From Akkermansia muciniphila (GTDB lineage Bacteria; Verrucomicrobiota; Verrucomicrobiia; Verrucomicrobiales; Verrucomicrobiaceae): a DNA stretch of 59,304 bases. Location of the stretch: positions 1-59,304 of the forward strand of contig CAMAZK010000003.1 in assembly GCA_945863205.1 (NCBI GenBank), written 5' to 3'. The position numbers and the translations under genes are program-made. Below the pieces are notes generated by a model that was not told the DNA's origin, did not search any database, and saw only the letters and a list, made by a program, of their open reading frames with translations. Within the stretch, counting starts at the first letter, position 1, and the number at the start of each line of letters is the position of its first letter. This document shows, one piece after another, positions 9,893 to 18,071 of the stretch.

Positions 9893-11959
9893 TCACTGCT
9901 TCAGCCACTGAGCAGCATCCACGATGACGTGCCCCCGGCTGCCTTCGTTGCGGATTTCCAGCCAACCGGCCCGCCCCCGTTCGAAACGGAAGACACCGAG
10001 CGGCTGGAGAACATCTTTTTCAGCCGCCTTTTTCTTCTGATTCACCATCACCGTGCTTTCCCCGTCCGCGTGATGAATGACCACCGTGACGGCTGCGGAG
10101 CGGTTCGCCAGCGCCCCATAGGTGATGGCGACGCGGTAGGCACCGGCAGCGGGCAGTTCGGGTGTGAAACGCGCACGCTGCTCTCCTTTGGCCGTGTCTC
10201 CATCGTGACGGTAGCCCTCGCCGACAAAACCGGGGGTCGTGTGGCCGATGGAGCTGAAGCCGGTGAGTTCCGCCTCCATGTCATCGACGACGATGCCGCC
10301 GAGCTTCTCTTTGGAGATGGACACGTTCTCGGGCATGGGAGGCGATTCAAAGTCGAGCACCTGGCCGTCAGCCAGGAGGCGCTCCTTGAGCTTCGCGTAG
10401 TCGATCTGCTGGAGGTCTTTGCCGGTTTCGATCGCGATGACGGCGGCCGTGGCCGCGCTTTGACCCATGACCATGAAGACGGGCTCCATGCGAATGCTGC
10501 CATAGGCGATGTGGCTGGCGCTCAGGCAGACGGGAATGAGCAGATTGCTGCATTCCCCGGGCTTTGGCGTGATGCTGCGGTAGCTGATGGGGTAGGGGCG
10601 CGTCCCGATCTGGATGTCCCCCTCATTGCGCACGAATCCCTCTTTCGTGATGTAACGCTGCACGTTGTGCGAATCCATGTTGTAGGCACCCATGCCGACG
10701 CTGTCTTCCACGATCTCGCGGCGCTTGCAGTTCTTCTCCGACATGACGTAGCCGCCGACGAGGCGCCGCACCTCGCGCACGTAAAGCTGACGCGGCCAGT
10801 TGCCGTTGTCGGTGAATTCATCCTTCGCGAGTCCGAGTTTCTGGAAAGCCGCGCGGATCTTTTCAGGCACACGCGGATGATGCGCATAGGTCCACATGAG
10901 GCCCTTCTGCCAGTCCTCGTGCGCTTTCACGATCTTCGCCCGCGTGGCGTAGTCGGCCTCCGGATAGTCGAAGTTTTGGCCGATGAAGTCGGAGCTGACG
11001 GCAAAGTTGTTGTTCGTGTCCGTCTTGCGGTTCGGCATCCAGCTCGGCGCCCAGGAGATGCGGTCGTCACCGGCCTCGACATTGCGCAGGGCCAGCTCGA
11101 ACCACCTTTCGTCGTAGTTGGCGGGTTTTTCCCAGTCCCGGCGGTTTTCCGGCACATCGGTGGTGCACATGCGGAAATTGTAGGCCTGGAGCTTGCGATC
11201 ACCGCTGCCGTCCTCCCCGATCTCTCCGGTTTCGATGCCTGGAAGCACGCCGCTGCTCGGATCGCCGGGTTTGATGTAGGGATCGACGTTCTTGATGAAC
11301 TGATGGTGGACGGTTTTCACCTTCTGGACGCCATTGATCGTCTCGCCATACGTCGAGTTGGCTTCGCGGCCCACGGCGTAGCTGACACCGGCCTTCGCCA
11401 TCAGATCCCCTTCGTAGCTGGCGTCGATGAACATTTTGCCCTCAAACTCGCGCCCGCTCTCCATGATGATCTTGGTGATGCGCGTGCCGTCTTTGACCAC
11501 GCCCTTGCTCAAATCGAGGCGCTCGCCGAGCACGACGGTGACTTTGTCGGCGACGGCCTGAAGCATGCCGTCGTAGATCTCGGAGGCCGCGTGCGGCTCG
11601 AAGGTCCACATCGTGTCCTCGGCGCCGCTGTTGCCGTGGTGTTTTTTGGCGAAGTACTCCTCACGGGTCTGGTTTTTCCACTTGGCGGGGTCGCTGTAGT
11701 AGCGGTGCACCAGGCCGTAAAACTCGCGAGACATGCCGCCGATGGCCTTTTTGTTGCCAATATCCGTCGCCCCCAGGCCGCCGGTGGTCAGGCCGCCAAG
11801 AAAGTTCGTCGGCTCGATCAGAACGGCGGTCTTTCCCATGCGGGCGGCCTGAATGGCGGCGGTGATGCCGCCCGAGGTGCCGCCATAGACCACGACATCG
11901 TGGGCGGCGAAGACGGGCGCGGAAATGAGGACTAGGCAGGATACAATCAGGCGTTTCAT
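9893..11959 (-). CDS. Secreted FAD-dependent oxidoreductase with golvesin-like C-terminal domain
   Basis: The 688-residue protein has a signal peptide (MKRLIVSCLVLISAPVFA) and then an FAD-binding Rossmann motif (VVVYGGTSGGITAAIQAARM) of the FAD_oxidored family. The flavoprotein part extends to about residue 545 and includes MFIDASYEGDLMAKAG and HNVQRYITKEGFVRNEGD. Residues about 555-688 form a separate beta-rich module (DDMEAELTGFS, then GAYRVAITYGA and an end in VIVDAAQWL), matching the golvesin/xanthan-lyase-associated domain. Such proteins are common in Verrucomicrobia and Planctomycetes and are thought to act on extracellular carbohydrates or related compounds; the substrate is unknown. 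A GC-rich hairpin lies just before the start. Confidence 0.88.
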   Translation of the reverse strand: MKRLIVSCLVLISAPVFAAHDVVVYGGTSGGITAAIQAARMGKTAVLIEPTNFLGGLTTGGLGATDIGNKKAIGGMSREFYGLVHRYYSDPAKWKNQTREEYFAKKHHGNSGAEDTMWTFEPHAASEIYDGMLQAVADKVTVVLGERLDLSKGVVKDGTRITKIIMESGREFEGKMFIDASYEGDLMAKAGVSYAVGREANSTYGETINGVQKVKTVHHQFIKNVDPYIKPGDPSSGVLPGIETGEIGEDGSGDRKLQAYNFRMCTTDVPENRRDWEKPANYDERWFELALRNVEAGDDRISWAPSWMPNRKTDTNNNFAVSSDFIGQNFDYPEADYATRAKIVKAHEDWQKGLMWTYAHHPRVPEKIRAAFQKLGLAKDEFTDNGNWPRQLYVREVRRLVGGYVMSEKNCKRREIVEDSVGMGAYNMDSHNVQRYITKEGFVRNEGDIQIGTRPYPISYRSITPKPGECSNLLIPVCLSASHIAYGSIRMEPVFMVMGQSAATAAVIAIETGKDLQQIDYAKLKERLLADGQVLDFESPPMPENVSISKEKLGGIVVDDMEAELTGFSSIGHTTPGFVGEGYRHDGDTAKGEQRARFTPELPAAGAYRVAITYGALANRSAAVTVVIHHADGESTVMVNQKKKAAEKDVLQPLGVFRFERGRAGWLEIRNEGSRGHVIVDAAQWLKQ

Positions 11960-11961
11960 GA

Positions 11962-11981
11962 GCCGGAGCTAACGCTCCGGC
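11962..11981. repeat. Perfect GC hairpin between accD and the FAD oxidoreductase gene
   Basis: GCCGGAGC and GCTCCGGC flank a TAAC loop, giving an 8-bp perfect stem three bases before the FAD oxidoreductase start. There is no T run, so it is not a classical terminator. It may be a REP-like palindrome or a structure at the 5' end of the message. Confidence 0.6.
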
Positions 11982-12027
11982 AGCGCCCGATCATGCGCCC
12001 TTCGCATCCGGCTCGGAGGTGCGACCG

Positions 12028-12870
12028 TCAGGCCGCCCGCCCGCCGACCATGTAGCGCAGGACCCGTGCGAGAGTGGCGCGCATGTCTTTGCGCTCGACG
12101 ATCATGTCCACCAGGCCGTGCTTCATCATGAACTCGGCGGTCTGGAAGCCCGGCGGGAGGTCGGCGTGGGTGGTTTCCTTCACCACCCGGGGACCGGCGA
12201 AGCCGATCATGCACTTCGGCTCCGCGATGATGAGATCGCCGAGGGTGGCGAAGCTGGCGGTGACGCCACCGGTGGTCGGATGCGTGAGGACGGAGATGTA
12301 GGGCAGTTGCGCTTCGGCGTGGCGGGCCAGGGCGCCACTGGTCTTCGCCATCTGCATGAGGCTGAGGATGCCCTCGTGCATGCGGGCGCCGCCGGAGGCG
12401 GAGAAAACGATGACCGGCTTGCGCTCGGCGGTGGCGGCCTCGATGGCGCGGGTGATTTTTTCACCGACGACGCTGCCCATGCTGGCGCCCAGGAAGCGGA
12501 AGTCCATGACCGCAAGAAGGGCGGGGATGCCCTCGATGGTGCCGCGTCCGGTGACGACGGCCTCCATCAGACCGGTCTTCTTCTGGTAGGCTTTCACCTT
12601 GTCGAGGTAGCCCTTGAAGCCGAGCGCGTTCACGGAGTCGAGCTGCGTGTCCATTTCCTGGAAGCTGCCCTCGTCCAACATGCTGGCCAGACGATCCCCG
12701 GAGCCGATGGTGAAGTGATAGCCGCAGTTCGTGCAGACGCGGAGGTTCTTGTTCAGGGCGTCTTCGAATAGGCTTTCATTGCACGAAGGGCACTTCGTCC
12801 AAAGGCCCTCAGGCATGTCGCGTTTCTTCTCGCCAAGTTCGTCAACGGAGCGTTTTTTGAAAAATCCCAT
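12028..12870 (-). CDS. accD: Acetyl-CoA carboxylase carboxyltransferase subunit beta
   Basis: AccD pairs with AccA to transfer carboxyl from biotin to acetyl-CoA, making malonyl-CoA for fatty acid synthesis. The 280-residue product starts at the ATG at 12870 with the conserved MGFFKKR; an in-frame start further upstream would add 22 atypical residues. The zinc ribbon is visible with C27, C30, C46 and C49 (CPSC and CTNC). The crotonase-like core follows, including FSASGGARMHEGILSLMQMA and HPTTGGVTASFATLGD, which lines the acyl-CoA site. AccA is not in the window. The gene is monocistronic by spacing. Confidence 0.97.
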   Translation of the reverse strand: MGFFKKRSVDELGEKKRDMPEGLWTKCPSCNESLFEDALNKNLRVCTNCGYHFTIGSGDRLASMLDEGSFQEMDTQLDSVNALGFKGYLDKVKAYQKKTGLMEAVVTGRGTIEGIPALLAVMDFRFLGASMGSVVGEKITRAIEAATAERKPVIVFSASGGARMHEGILSLMQMAKTSGALARHAEAQLPYISVLTHPTTGGVTASFATLGDLIIAEPKCMIGFAGPRVVKETTHADLPPGFQTAEFMMKHGLVDMIVERKDMRATLARVLRYMVGGRAA

Positions 12871-13014
12871 GGTAGGTCGGTCAATGTGGAGGGTCTCGCA
12901 TGGATGGACCTGTTCGGGCGTCTCCCCGAGTGGCAAGTCGCAGGAGTTGCCGGACGTTGTTCCGCCCGGCGTTCGCTTTTTCAGGCCCGGCCAAGGCCAG
13001 ACGCAGGCGCGATT

Positions 13015-13821
13015 CTAGCCGCGTGCCGCGGTGATGACCACCACTTTTTCTGCTCCAGCCTCCCGCCGCAGCACGCGGGCGCATTCGCTGGTGGTGGCCC
13101 CGGTCGTGAAGACATCGTCCACCAGGAGAATGCGGCGTCCGGACAGGGGAATGACGCGCTCCCAGCGCCCGGGTTTCCGAATTCGAAACGCACCGCGCAG
13201 GTTCCGCAGACGCTCCTCACGGTCGAGCCGGGCCTGGGAGTCCGTCGCGCGGCTGCGCTCCAGCACGTTCCCGGCAGGGATGCCCGTCCGCTGCGACAAC
13301 CGCTGGCAGATTTCCCAGCTTTGATTGAATTCACGGTCCCGCTCCCGGCTGCGATGCAGCGGCACAGGCACCAGCAGCCATTCCGCGAGATTTTCCCCGG
13401 CCAGCCGCGGCTCTTCGAGAACTTTCATCGTCAGCGCGGCCAGCGCCCCGCGGAGCTGCAGCCGCCGCTGATACTTGAACTGGTGCACCAGTTCCCGCAC
13501 CACCCCCTCCGCCATGCATGCAGCCACCGCGAACTCGAAATCCAGCCGCCGCCCGCTGCAGTTCATGCAGCGGAAATCATTCGTGAAAGCTCCGTCGTAC
13601 GTCTCGCCGCAGACCGCGCAGTAGGGCGGCTCCACCCATGGCAGCTCCGCCTCGCAAGCGCCGCAGAACCACGCACCCTGTCCGTGACGCGGGGCTTCCG
13701 GGGCCAGCGGCCTGCTGCAGGCGCAGCACAGTCGCGGGTAGATGAGGTCCACCAGCCCCTCCAGCACGGGCGCGACGGCACGGTGCCAGGTGGATCGTTC
13801 TGGAGGACCCGGATAGGACAT
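13015..13821 (-). CDS. ComF family protein with phosphoribosyltransferase fold
   Basis: The 268-residue product starts at the ATG at 13821, which leaves 53 bases to the divergent purT start; an upstream start at 13881 would overlap purT. The N-terminal 110 residues hold paired cysteines (CCAC, then CGAC, CAVC and CMNC) of the ComF double zinc finger. The C-terminal part has [16 protein letters not shown] and the PRPP-binding loop [16 protein letters not shown] at about residue 230. ComF proteins are linked to DNA uptake in naturally competent bacteria, but the enzyme activity, if any, is not established. No other competence gene is nearby. Confidence 0.92.
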   Translation of the reverse strand: MSYPGPPERSTWHRAVAPVLEGLVDLIYPRLCCACSRPLAPEAPRHGQGAWFCGACEAELPWVEPPYCAVCGETYDGAFTNDFRCMNCSGRRLDFEFAVAACMAEGVVRELVHQFKYQRRLQLRGALAALTMKVLEEPRLAGENLAEWLLVPVPLHRSRERDREFNQSWEICQRLSQRTGIPAGNVLERSRATDSQARLDREERLRNLRGAFRIRKPGRWERVIPLSGRRILLVDDVFTTGATTSECARVLRREAGAEKVVVITAARG

Positions 13822-13874
13822 GCCGCAGGATAAATGCAATTTGCCGCAAGCCAACTGCCGCCCAAAATGCGCCC

Positions 13875-15056
13875 ATGGCACGCATCGGCACCCCCCTTTC
13901 CTCCTCCGCTACCAAAGTCATGCTCCTCGGCTCCGGAGAGCTGGGCAAGGAGGTCGTCATCGAGCTCCAGCGCCTCGGCTGCGAGGTCATCGCCGTGGAC
14001 CGCTACGCGAACGCTCCGGCCATGCAGGTCGCCCACCGTAGCCACGTCGTCTCGATGCTGGACGGCGATGCACTGCGCCGCCTCGTCGAAATCGAGAAAC
14101 CCTCCTGCATCGTTCCCGAGATCGAAGCCATCGCCACCGACACCCTGCTCGCCCTCGAAGAAGAAGGCTGCCGCATCGTCCCTACCGCCCGCGCGGCGCA
14201 GCTCACCATGAACCGCGAGGGCATCCGCCGCCTCGCCGCCGAGGAGCTCGGCCTCAAAACCTCTCCGTATGTCTTTGCGGCCACCGAGGCGGAGTTCCGC
14301 GCCGCCATTGAGAAAATCGGCATGCCCTGCGTCGTGAAGCCGATCATGAGCAGCTCCGGCAAGGGCCAGAGCGTGGTGAAAAAGAAGGCCGACATCGCCA
14401 AGTCCTGGAAATACGCGCAGGAGGGCGGACGCGCCGGCAAGGGCAAGGTCATCGTCGAAGGCTTCGTCGAGTTCGATTACGAGATCACCATGCTCACCGT
14501 GCGCCACGTCGGCGGCACGTCGTTTTGTGCACCGGTCGGCCACACCCAGATCAAGGGCGACTACCGCGAGTCCTGGCAGCCGCACCCGATGTCTAAAAAA
14601 GCGCTGAAAGCCGCGGAACACATGGCCGGAGCGATCACGGAGGCCCTGGGCGGGCGGGGCCTCTTCGGCGTGGAGATGTTCATCAAGGGAGACAACGTCA
14701 TCTTCAGCGAGGTCTCCCCCCGCCCGCATGACACCGGCCTCGTCACCCTCATCTCGCAGGACTTAAGCCAGTTCGCACTGCACGTCCGCGCCATCCTGGG
14801 CCTGCCGATCCCGAACATCCAGCAGCACGGCCCCAGCGCGAGCTGCGCCGTCCTTGTCGCAGGTGAATCCTCGCAGGTTCAGTTTGGCCGCCTCGACAAG
14901 GTGCTCGCCGAGCCCGACACGCAGATCCGCCTCTTCGGCAAGCCGAACGTCAGCGGCCAGCGCCGCATGGCCGTGACCCTCGCCCGCGCCAAGACCATCA
15001 ACGAAGCCCGCGCCAAAGCCCACCGCTCTGCCAAGGCGATGCAGATCAAGCTGTGA
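13875..15056 (+). CDS. purT: Formate-dependent phosphoribosylglycinamide formyltransferase
   Basis: PurT makes formylglycinamide ribonucleotide from glycinamide ribonucleotide, formate and ATP, the folate-independent version of the third step of purine synthesis. The 393 residues are the expected length. The N-terminal dinucleotide-like fold begins [13 protein letters not shown]. The ATP-grasp core shows [46 protein letters not shown] and [10 protein letters not shown], all diagnostic of PurT rather than PurK. It is divergent from comF. The next gene starts about 50 bases downstream. Confidence 0.97.
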   Translation: MARIGTPLSSSATKVMLLGSGELGKEVVIELQRLGCEVIAVDRYANAPAMQVAHRSHVVSMLDGDALRRLVEIEKPSCIVPEIEAIATDTLLALEEEGCRIVPTARAAQLTMNREGIRRLAAEELGLKTSPYVFAATEAEFRAAIEKIGMPCVVKPIMSSSGKGQSVVKKKADIAKSWKYAQEGGRAGKGKVIVEGFVEFDYEITMLTVRHVGGTSFCAPVGHTQIKGDYRESWQPHPMSKKALKAAEHMAGAITEALGGRGLFGVEMFIKGDNVIFSEVSPRPHDTGLVTLISQDLSQFALHVRAILGLPIPNIQQHGPSASCAVLVAGESSQVQFGRLDKVLAEPDTQIRLFGKPNVSGQRRMAVTLARAKTINEARAKAHRSAKAMQIKL

Positions 15057-15105
15057 CAAAAACAGGATTGCATCCACCGGGCGCACCGTGATACCACCTC
15101 CCCCC

Positions 15106-15948
15106 ATGCCCGCGCTCCCGCATCTGAGCCACCTCATCAAGCTGCTCGACGACGATTCTGAAGTCGTTCGCGAGGCCGTGCGGCAGGAGCTGAACGGCAT
15201 GCGTCGCGAGCTGCCGCAGCACATCGAAGCCCTGGAGACGCCGCTCACCCTCGATGAAGAGCGGCTTGTGGCCCAGATGCTCGAACCGGCCCGCCGACTC
15301 GAGTTGGAGGAGACCTGGATGCGCTGGCGCTGGATGAACGGCCCGGACGCCCAGCTAGAAGAAGGCCTCAGCCAGATCTCCGCCTTCCTCAACGGCTGGA
15401 GGACTCAATCCGCCGATTTGACGAAGCGGCTCGACGCCCTCGCGGAGGAGGCCTTCACCGATCAGGGCCGCATGGACGCACACGAACTCGCGCAGTGGCT
15501 CTTCGCCCCGCAGGGCGGCATCACCCGCTTCCGCGGAAATACCAAGGACTACTACTCCCCCGCCAACAGCAACCTCTTCTGGGTGCTCGACACCGGCCTG
15601 GGCAATCCCATCAGCCTCTGCTGCCTCTACCGCCTGCTGGGCCACCGTTTCGGTCTCGAAGTCGAAGGCTGCAACTTCCCCGGCCACTTCCTCTCCCGCG
15701 TCACGCACGGCAATGAGACGTGGCTGGTGGATTGCTTCAACCGCGGTCGCTTCATGCTGGCCGGAGACGTCGCCAAACACCATCCCGCCGCCAATCCCGG
15801 CATGGAGGACCTCATCCGCGAAGCCGCCACCGCCGACGCCACCCTCCTGCGCATCCTGCGCAATCTCGACGACGCCTACGAGCGCCTCGGCCAGATGCCC
15901 GAGCGCCAGTTCATGCGCCGGCTGGCCGTTAAACTGATGGAGGACTGA
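15106..15948 (+). CDS. SirB1-type transglutaminase-like protein
   Basis: The 280-residue product starts at the ATG at 15106; a GTG at 15088 is an alternative. The N-terminal half is helical, with a short HEAT-like first part (LIKLLDDDSEVVREAVRQEL). The second half carries the SirB1/transglutaminase-like core: FRGNTKDYYSPANSNLFWVL, then GNPISLCCLYRLLGHRFGL, and GHFLSRV. Cysteines at about residues 178-179 and H197 sit where the family has its conserved positions. SirB1-like proteins are common beside translation genes, but the role is unclear. It follows purT by about 50 bases on the same strand, so co-transcription is possible. Confidence 0.85.
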   Translation: MPALPHLSHLIKLLDDDSEVVREAVRQELNGMRRELPQHIEALETPLTLDEERLVAQMLEPARRLELEETWMRWRWMNGPDAQLEEGLSQISAFLNGWRTQSADLTKRLDALAEEAFTDQGRMDAHELAQWLFAPQGGITRFRGNTKDYYSPANSNLFWVLDTGLGNPISLCCLYRLLGHRFGLEVEGCNFPGHFLSRVTHGNETWLVDCFNRGRFMLAGDVAKHHPAANPGMEDLIREAATADATLLRILRNLDDAYERLGQMPERQFMRRLAVKLMED

Positions 15949-15960
15949 GAACCTCCGTCC

Positions 15961-16129
15961 CTCGGTGGCGTGGTGGGCGTCCCTCGGTGGCGTGGTGGGC
16001 GTCCTCGGTGGCGTGGTGGGCGTCCTCGGTGGCGTGGTGGGCGTCCTCGGTGGCGTGGTGGGCGTCCTCCGTGGCGTGGTGGGCGTCCTCGGTGGCGCGG
16101 TGGGCGTCCTCGGCGGCGTGGTGGGCGTC
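15961..16129. repeat. Eight-copy 21-bp tandem repeat
   Basis: Eight head-to-tail copies of the unit CTCGGTGGCGTGGTGGGCGT plus C fill this stretch. Copy 1 has one extra C. Copies 2-5 are identical, copies 6, 7 and 8 each differ by one base. The unit is seven codons, so frames on both strands stay open; on the minus strand one frame spells a DAHHATE heptad. It lies between the SirB1-type gene and mtnP, in noncoding sequence. Identical central copies with variants at one end suggest recent slippage. Confidence 0.95.
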
Positions 16130-16236
16130 ACTAACGAGGGCAAGAGCCGTCGCTCCTTGGGAGGGCAACGCTCCAACGATGCCGAATTCGGCAGACACGG
16201 GCCGCGTGATGGATTGCTCCGAATCGCAGCAGGGCG

Positions 16237-17112
16237 TCAGAGGAAGCGCTTCAGCAGCGGCAGCAGGTCTTCGACGGTCTGTTCGGGCCAGAGCTTGCGG
16301 TCCGTCATCAGGGCGTTGCCCAGAGAGCTGTGCTCCGGCCAGTCCGGCTCCGTCGGAATGCTCGGAATCACCTGCGCTAAGATGGCCTTGGCCGCCGCCA
16401 CGTTGGCATGCAGATGATCGATGACGGATTCGGCGGTGACGGCCTCCTCCTCCACCTTCCAGCAGTCGTAGTCGGTGACCATCGCCAAGGTGGCGAGCGC
16501 CATCTCGGCCTCGCGGGCGAGCTTGGCCTCGGGAAGGTTCGTCATGCCGATGACATCGAAACCGAGCTGGCGGTGCGCATTGGATTCCGCCCGGGTGGAA
16601 AAGGCGGGGCCGTCCATGCAGACGTAGGTGCCGCCATTGTGCACGCGGCGGCCCTGCGTGACGATGGCCTCGTGCAGAAGCGCACGCAGATTGTCAGAAA
16701 GCGGATCGCCAAAGGAGACGTGCGCCACGATTCCGCGGCCGAAAAAGGTGTGCTGATCGCGGCGGCTGGTGCGGTCGAAGAACTGGTCCGGCAGCAGGAT
16801 GTCACGCGGGTGATACTTCTCCTGCAGGCTGCCGACGGCCGTCACCGCGATGACCCAGCGCACGTTCAGGCTGCGCAGCGCCCAGATGTTGGCCCGGTGA
16901 TTCAGCTCCGTCGGCAGGATGCGGTGGCCTTTGCCATGACGCGGCAGGAAGTAAACCCGGCGCCCGGCCAGCGTGCCCGTCACCAACGCGTCCGAAGGCG
17001 GGCCAAAGGGCGTCGGCACGGTGATTTCTTCGCGATTCTCAAAGCCGTCGAGGTCGTAGAGGCCGGAGCCTCCGATGATGCCGATGGCCGGTGGTAAAGC
17101 AGGGTCAGTCAT
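16237..17112 (-). CDS. mtnP: S-methyl-5'-thioadenosine phosphorylase
   Basis: MtnP cleaves methylthioadenosine with phosphate to adenine and methylthioribose-1-phosphate, the first step of methionine salvage. The 291-residue product starts at the ATG at 17112 (MTDPALPP); a start 11 residues upstream is less likely. The phosphate-binding IGIIGGSGLYDL opens the protein. LPRHGKGHRILPTELNHRAN, TAVGSLQEKYHPRDILLPDQ, YVCMDGPAFSTRAES and DVIGMTNLPEAKLAREAEM are family hallmarks; MT (rather than MS) with the C-terminal TDYDCW favours MTA as substrate. No other salvage gene is adjacent. Confidence 0.95.
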   Translation of the reverse strand: MTDPALPPAIGIIGGSGLYDLDGFENREEITVPTPFGPPSDALVTGTLAGRRVYFLPRHGKGHRILPTELNHRANIWALRSLNVRWVIAVTAVGSLQEKYHPRDILLPDQFFDRTSRRDQHTFFGRGIVAHVSFGDPLSDNLRALLHEAIVTQGRRVHNGGTYVCMDGPAFSTRAESNAHRQLGFDVIGMTNLPEAKLAREAEMALATLAMVTDYDCWKVEEEAVTAESVIDHLHANVAAAKAILAQVIPSIPTEPDWPEHSSLGNALMTDRKLWPEQTVEDLLPLLKRFL

Positions 17113-17247
17113 CCGGGAGCGTAGAAGGCACGGCGGCTGCTTCAAGAGGCTTCATGAGACTCCTCGAAAATGTCACCGGATGGAAGGATGAACACAAACC
17201 CCGAAAGTCGCGTCTGACTCCCACCGTTTGACCCGGTGATTGCTGTC

Positions 17248-17496
17248 ATGAAAGCCCTGCGCCCCGCCATCCTCAAGCTGCTCCCCATCTTGCTGCTGTC
17301 CGCCTGTTCGATGCCCGATCTGCTGGTATCCACTGCACCTCACAAGATCAAGCTGAAGGACGGTCGCGAGGTGCTCTGCGATGGAGAGCCCCAGCTTCAG
17401 GAGAAAACCGGCTACTACCGCTACCGCACACCGGACAAGCGGGACGGCGTCATCCGGGCGGACGAGGTGGCCGGCATCATCGGGACCGGCGCGTGA
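17248..17496 (+). CDS. YgdI/YgdR-type small lipoprotein (DUF903)
   Basis: This 82-residue protein has a lipoprotein signal ending in the lipobox LLSAC, so it should be lipidated at the cysteine near residue 21. The mature part (HKIKLKDGREVLCDGEPQLQ, then TGYYRYR and VIRADEVAGI) matches the small SH3-like beta-barrel of YgdI/YgdR lipoproteins, whose function is unknown. The ATG at 17248 was preferred to a GTG 12 bases earlier. Its TGA stop overlaps the GTG start of maf, so the two genes are translationally coupled. Confidence 0.82.
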   Translation: MKALRPAILKLLPILLLSACSMPDLLVSTAPHKIKLKDGREVLCDGEPQLQEKTGYYRYRTPDKRDGVIRADEVAGIIGTGA

Positions 17497-18062
17497 GTAA
17501 ACGACCGCTCGTTCTCGCTTCCGCCTCGCCACGCCGCCTCAGCCTGCTGCGGGAGGCCGGTTTCGATTTCCAAATCGTCCTGCCGCAGGTCGATGAGGCC
17601 CATGACGCCAGCCTGACGCCGGAGCAGCTCACCCTGGCAAATGCCCGCGTCAAGGCGCTGGCCGGCAGCCTTCTGCAGCCGGGAGCCCTGACGCTGGGTG
17701 CCGACACTCTGGTTTACGTGGATGGAGATCCGCTCGGCAAGCCGGCGGACATGACGGAGGCTCTGGCGATGGTGCGGCGGCTGTCCGGGCGCACCCACGA
17801 GGTCTGCACGGGCGTCGTCCTGGCCTGCGGCGGCGCGGTGGAGCGGGAGCTGCACGTCATCACGCACGTCACCTTCAAGCCTCTCAACGATGACCTCATC
17901 CGCGACTACCACGCCAGGGTGAACCCTCTCGACAAGGCAGGCGCCTACGGCATTCAGGAATGCACCGACGTGCTGCTCGACCGCATGGAGGGCTCCTTCA
18001 CCAACGTCGTGGGCCTGCCCGTGGACGAGGTCGCCGCCGCTCTCCGCGATCTCGGGCTGTGA
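17493..18062 (+). CDS. maf: Maf family nucleotide pyrophosphatase
   Basis: Maf proteins hydrolyse noncanonical or modified nucleoside triphosphates (dTTP/UTP or m7GTP subtypes) and are linked to septum control. The 189 residues are the expected length. The start is GTG, overlapping the upstream stop. SASPRR near residue 10 is the phosphate-binding loop. GADTLVYVDGDPLGKP, MVRRLSGRTHEVCTGV and LDKAGAYGIQE are diagnostic, with the conserved Asp and Lys in place. The subtype cannot be fixed by eye. It converges on the VWA gene with nine bases between the stops. Confidence 0.95.
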   Translation: MSKRPLVLASASPRRLSLLREAGFDFQIVLPQVDEAHDASLTPEQLTLANARVKALAGSLLQPGALTLGADTLVYVDGDPLGKPADMTEALAMVRRLSGRTHEVCTGVVLACGGAVERELHVITHVTFKPLNDDLIRDYHARVNPLDKAGAYGIQECTDVLLDRMEGSFTNVVGLPVDEVAAALRDLGL

Positions 18063-18071
18063 CGCTGCGGA

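Noticed and set aside
9929..11935. Plus-strand frame of 668 codons opposite the FAD oxidoreductase
   Set aside because: No family motif; the minus strand has a signal peptide, Rossmann motif and golvesin-like domain.
15961..16129. CRISPR array
   Set aside because: The units are directly adjacent with no spacers, so this is a tandem repeat.
15929..16198. Minus-strand 89-codon frame with DAHHATE heptads
   Set aside because: It exists only because the 21-bp repeat is a multiple of three; there is no conserved flank or ribosome-binding site. Reported as a DNA repeat.
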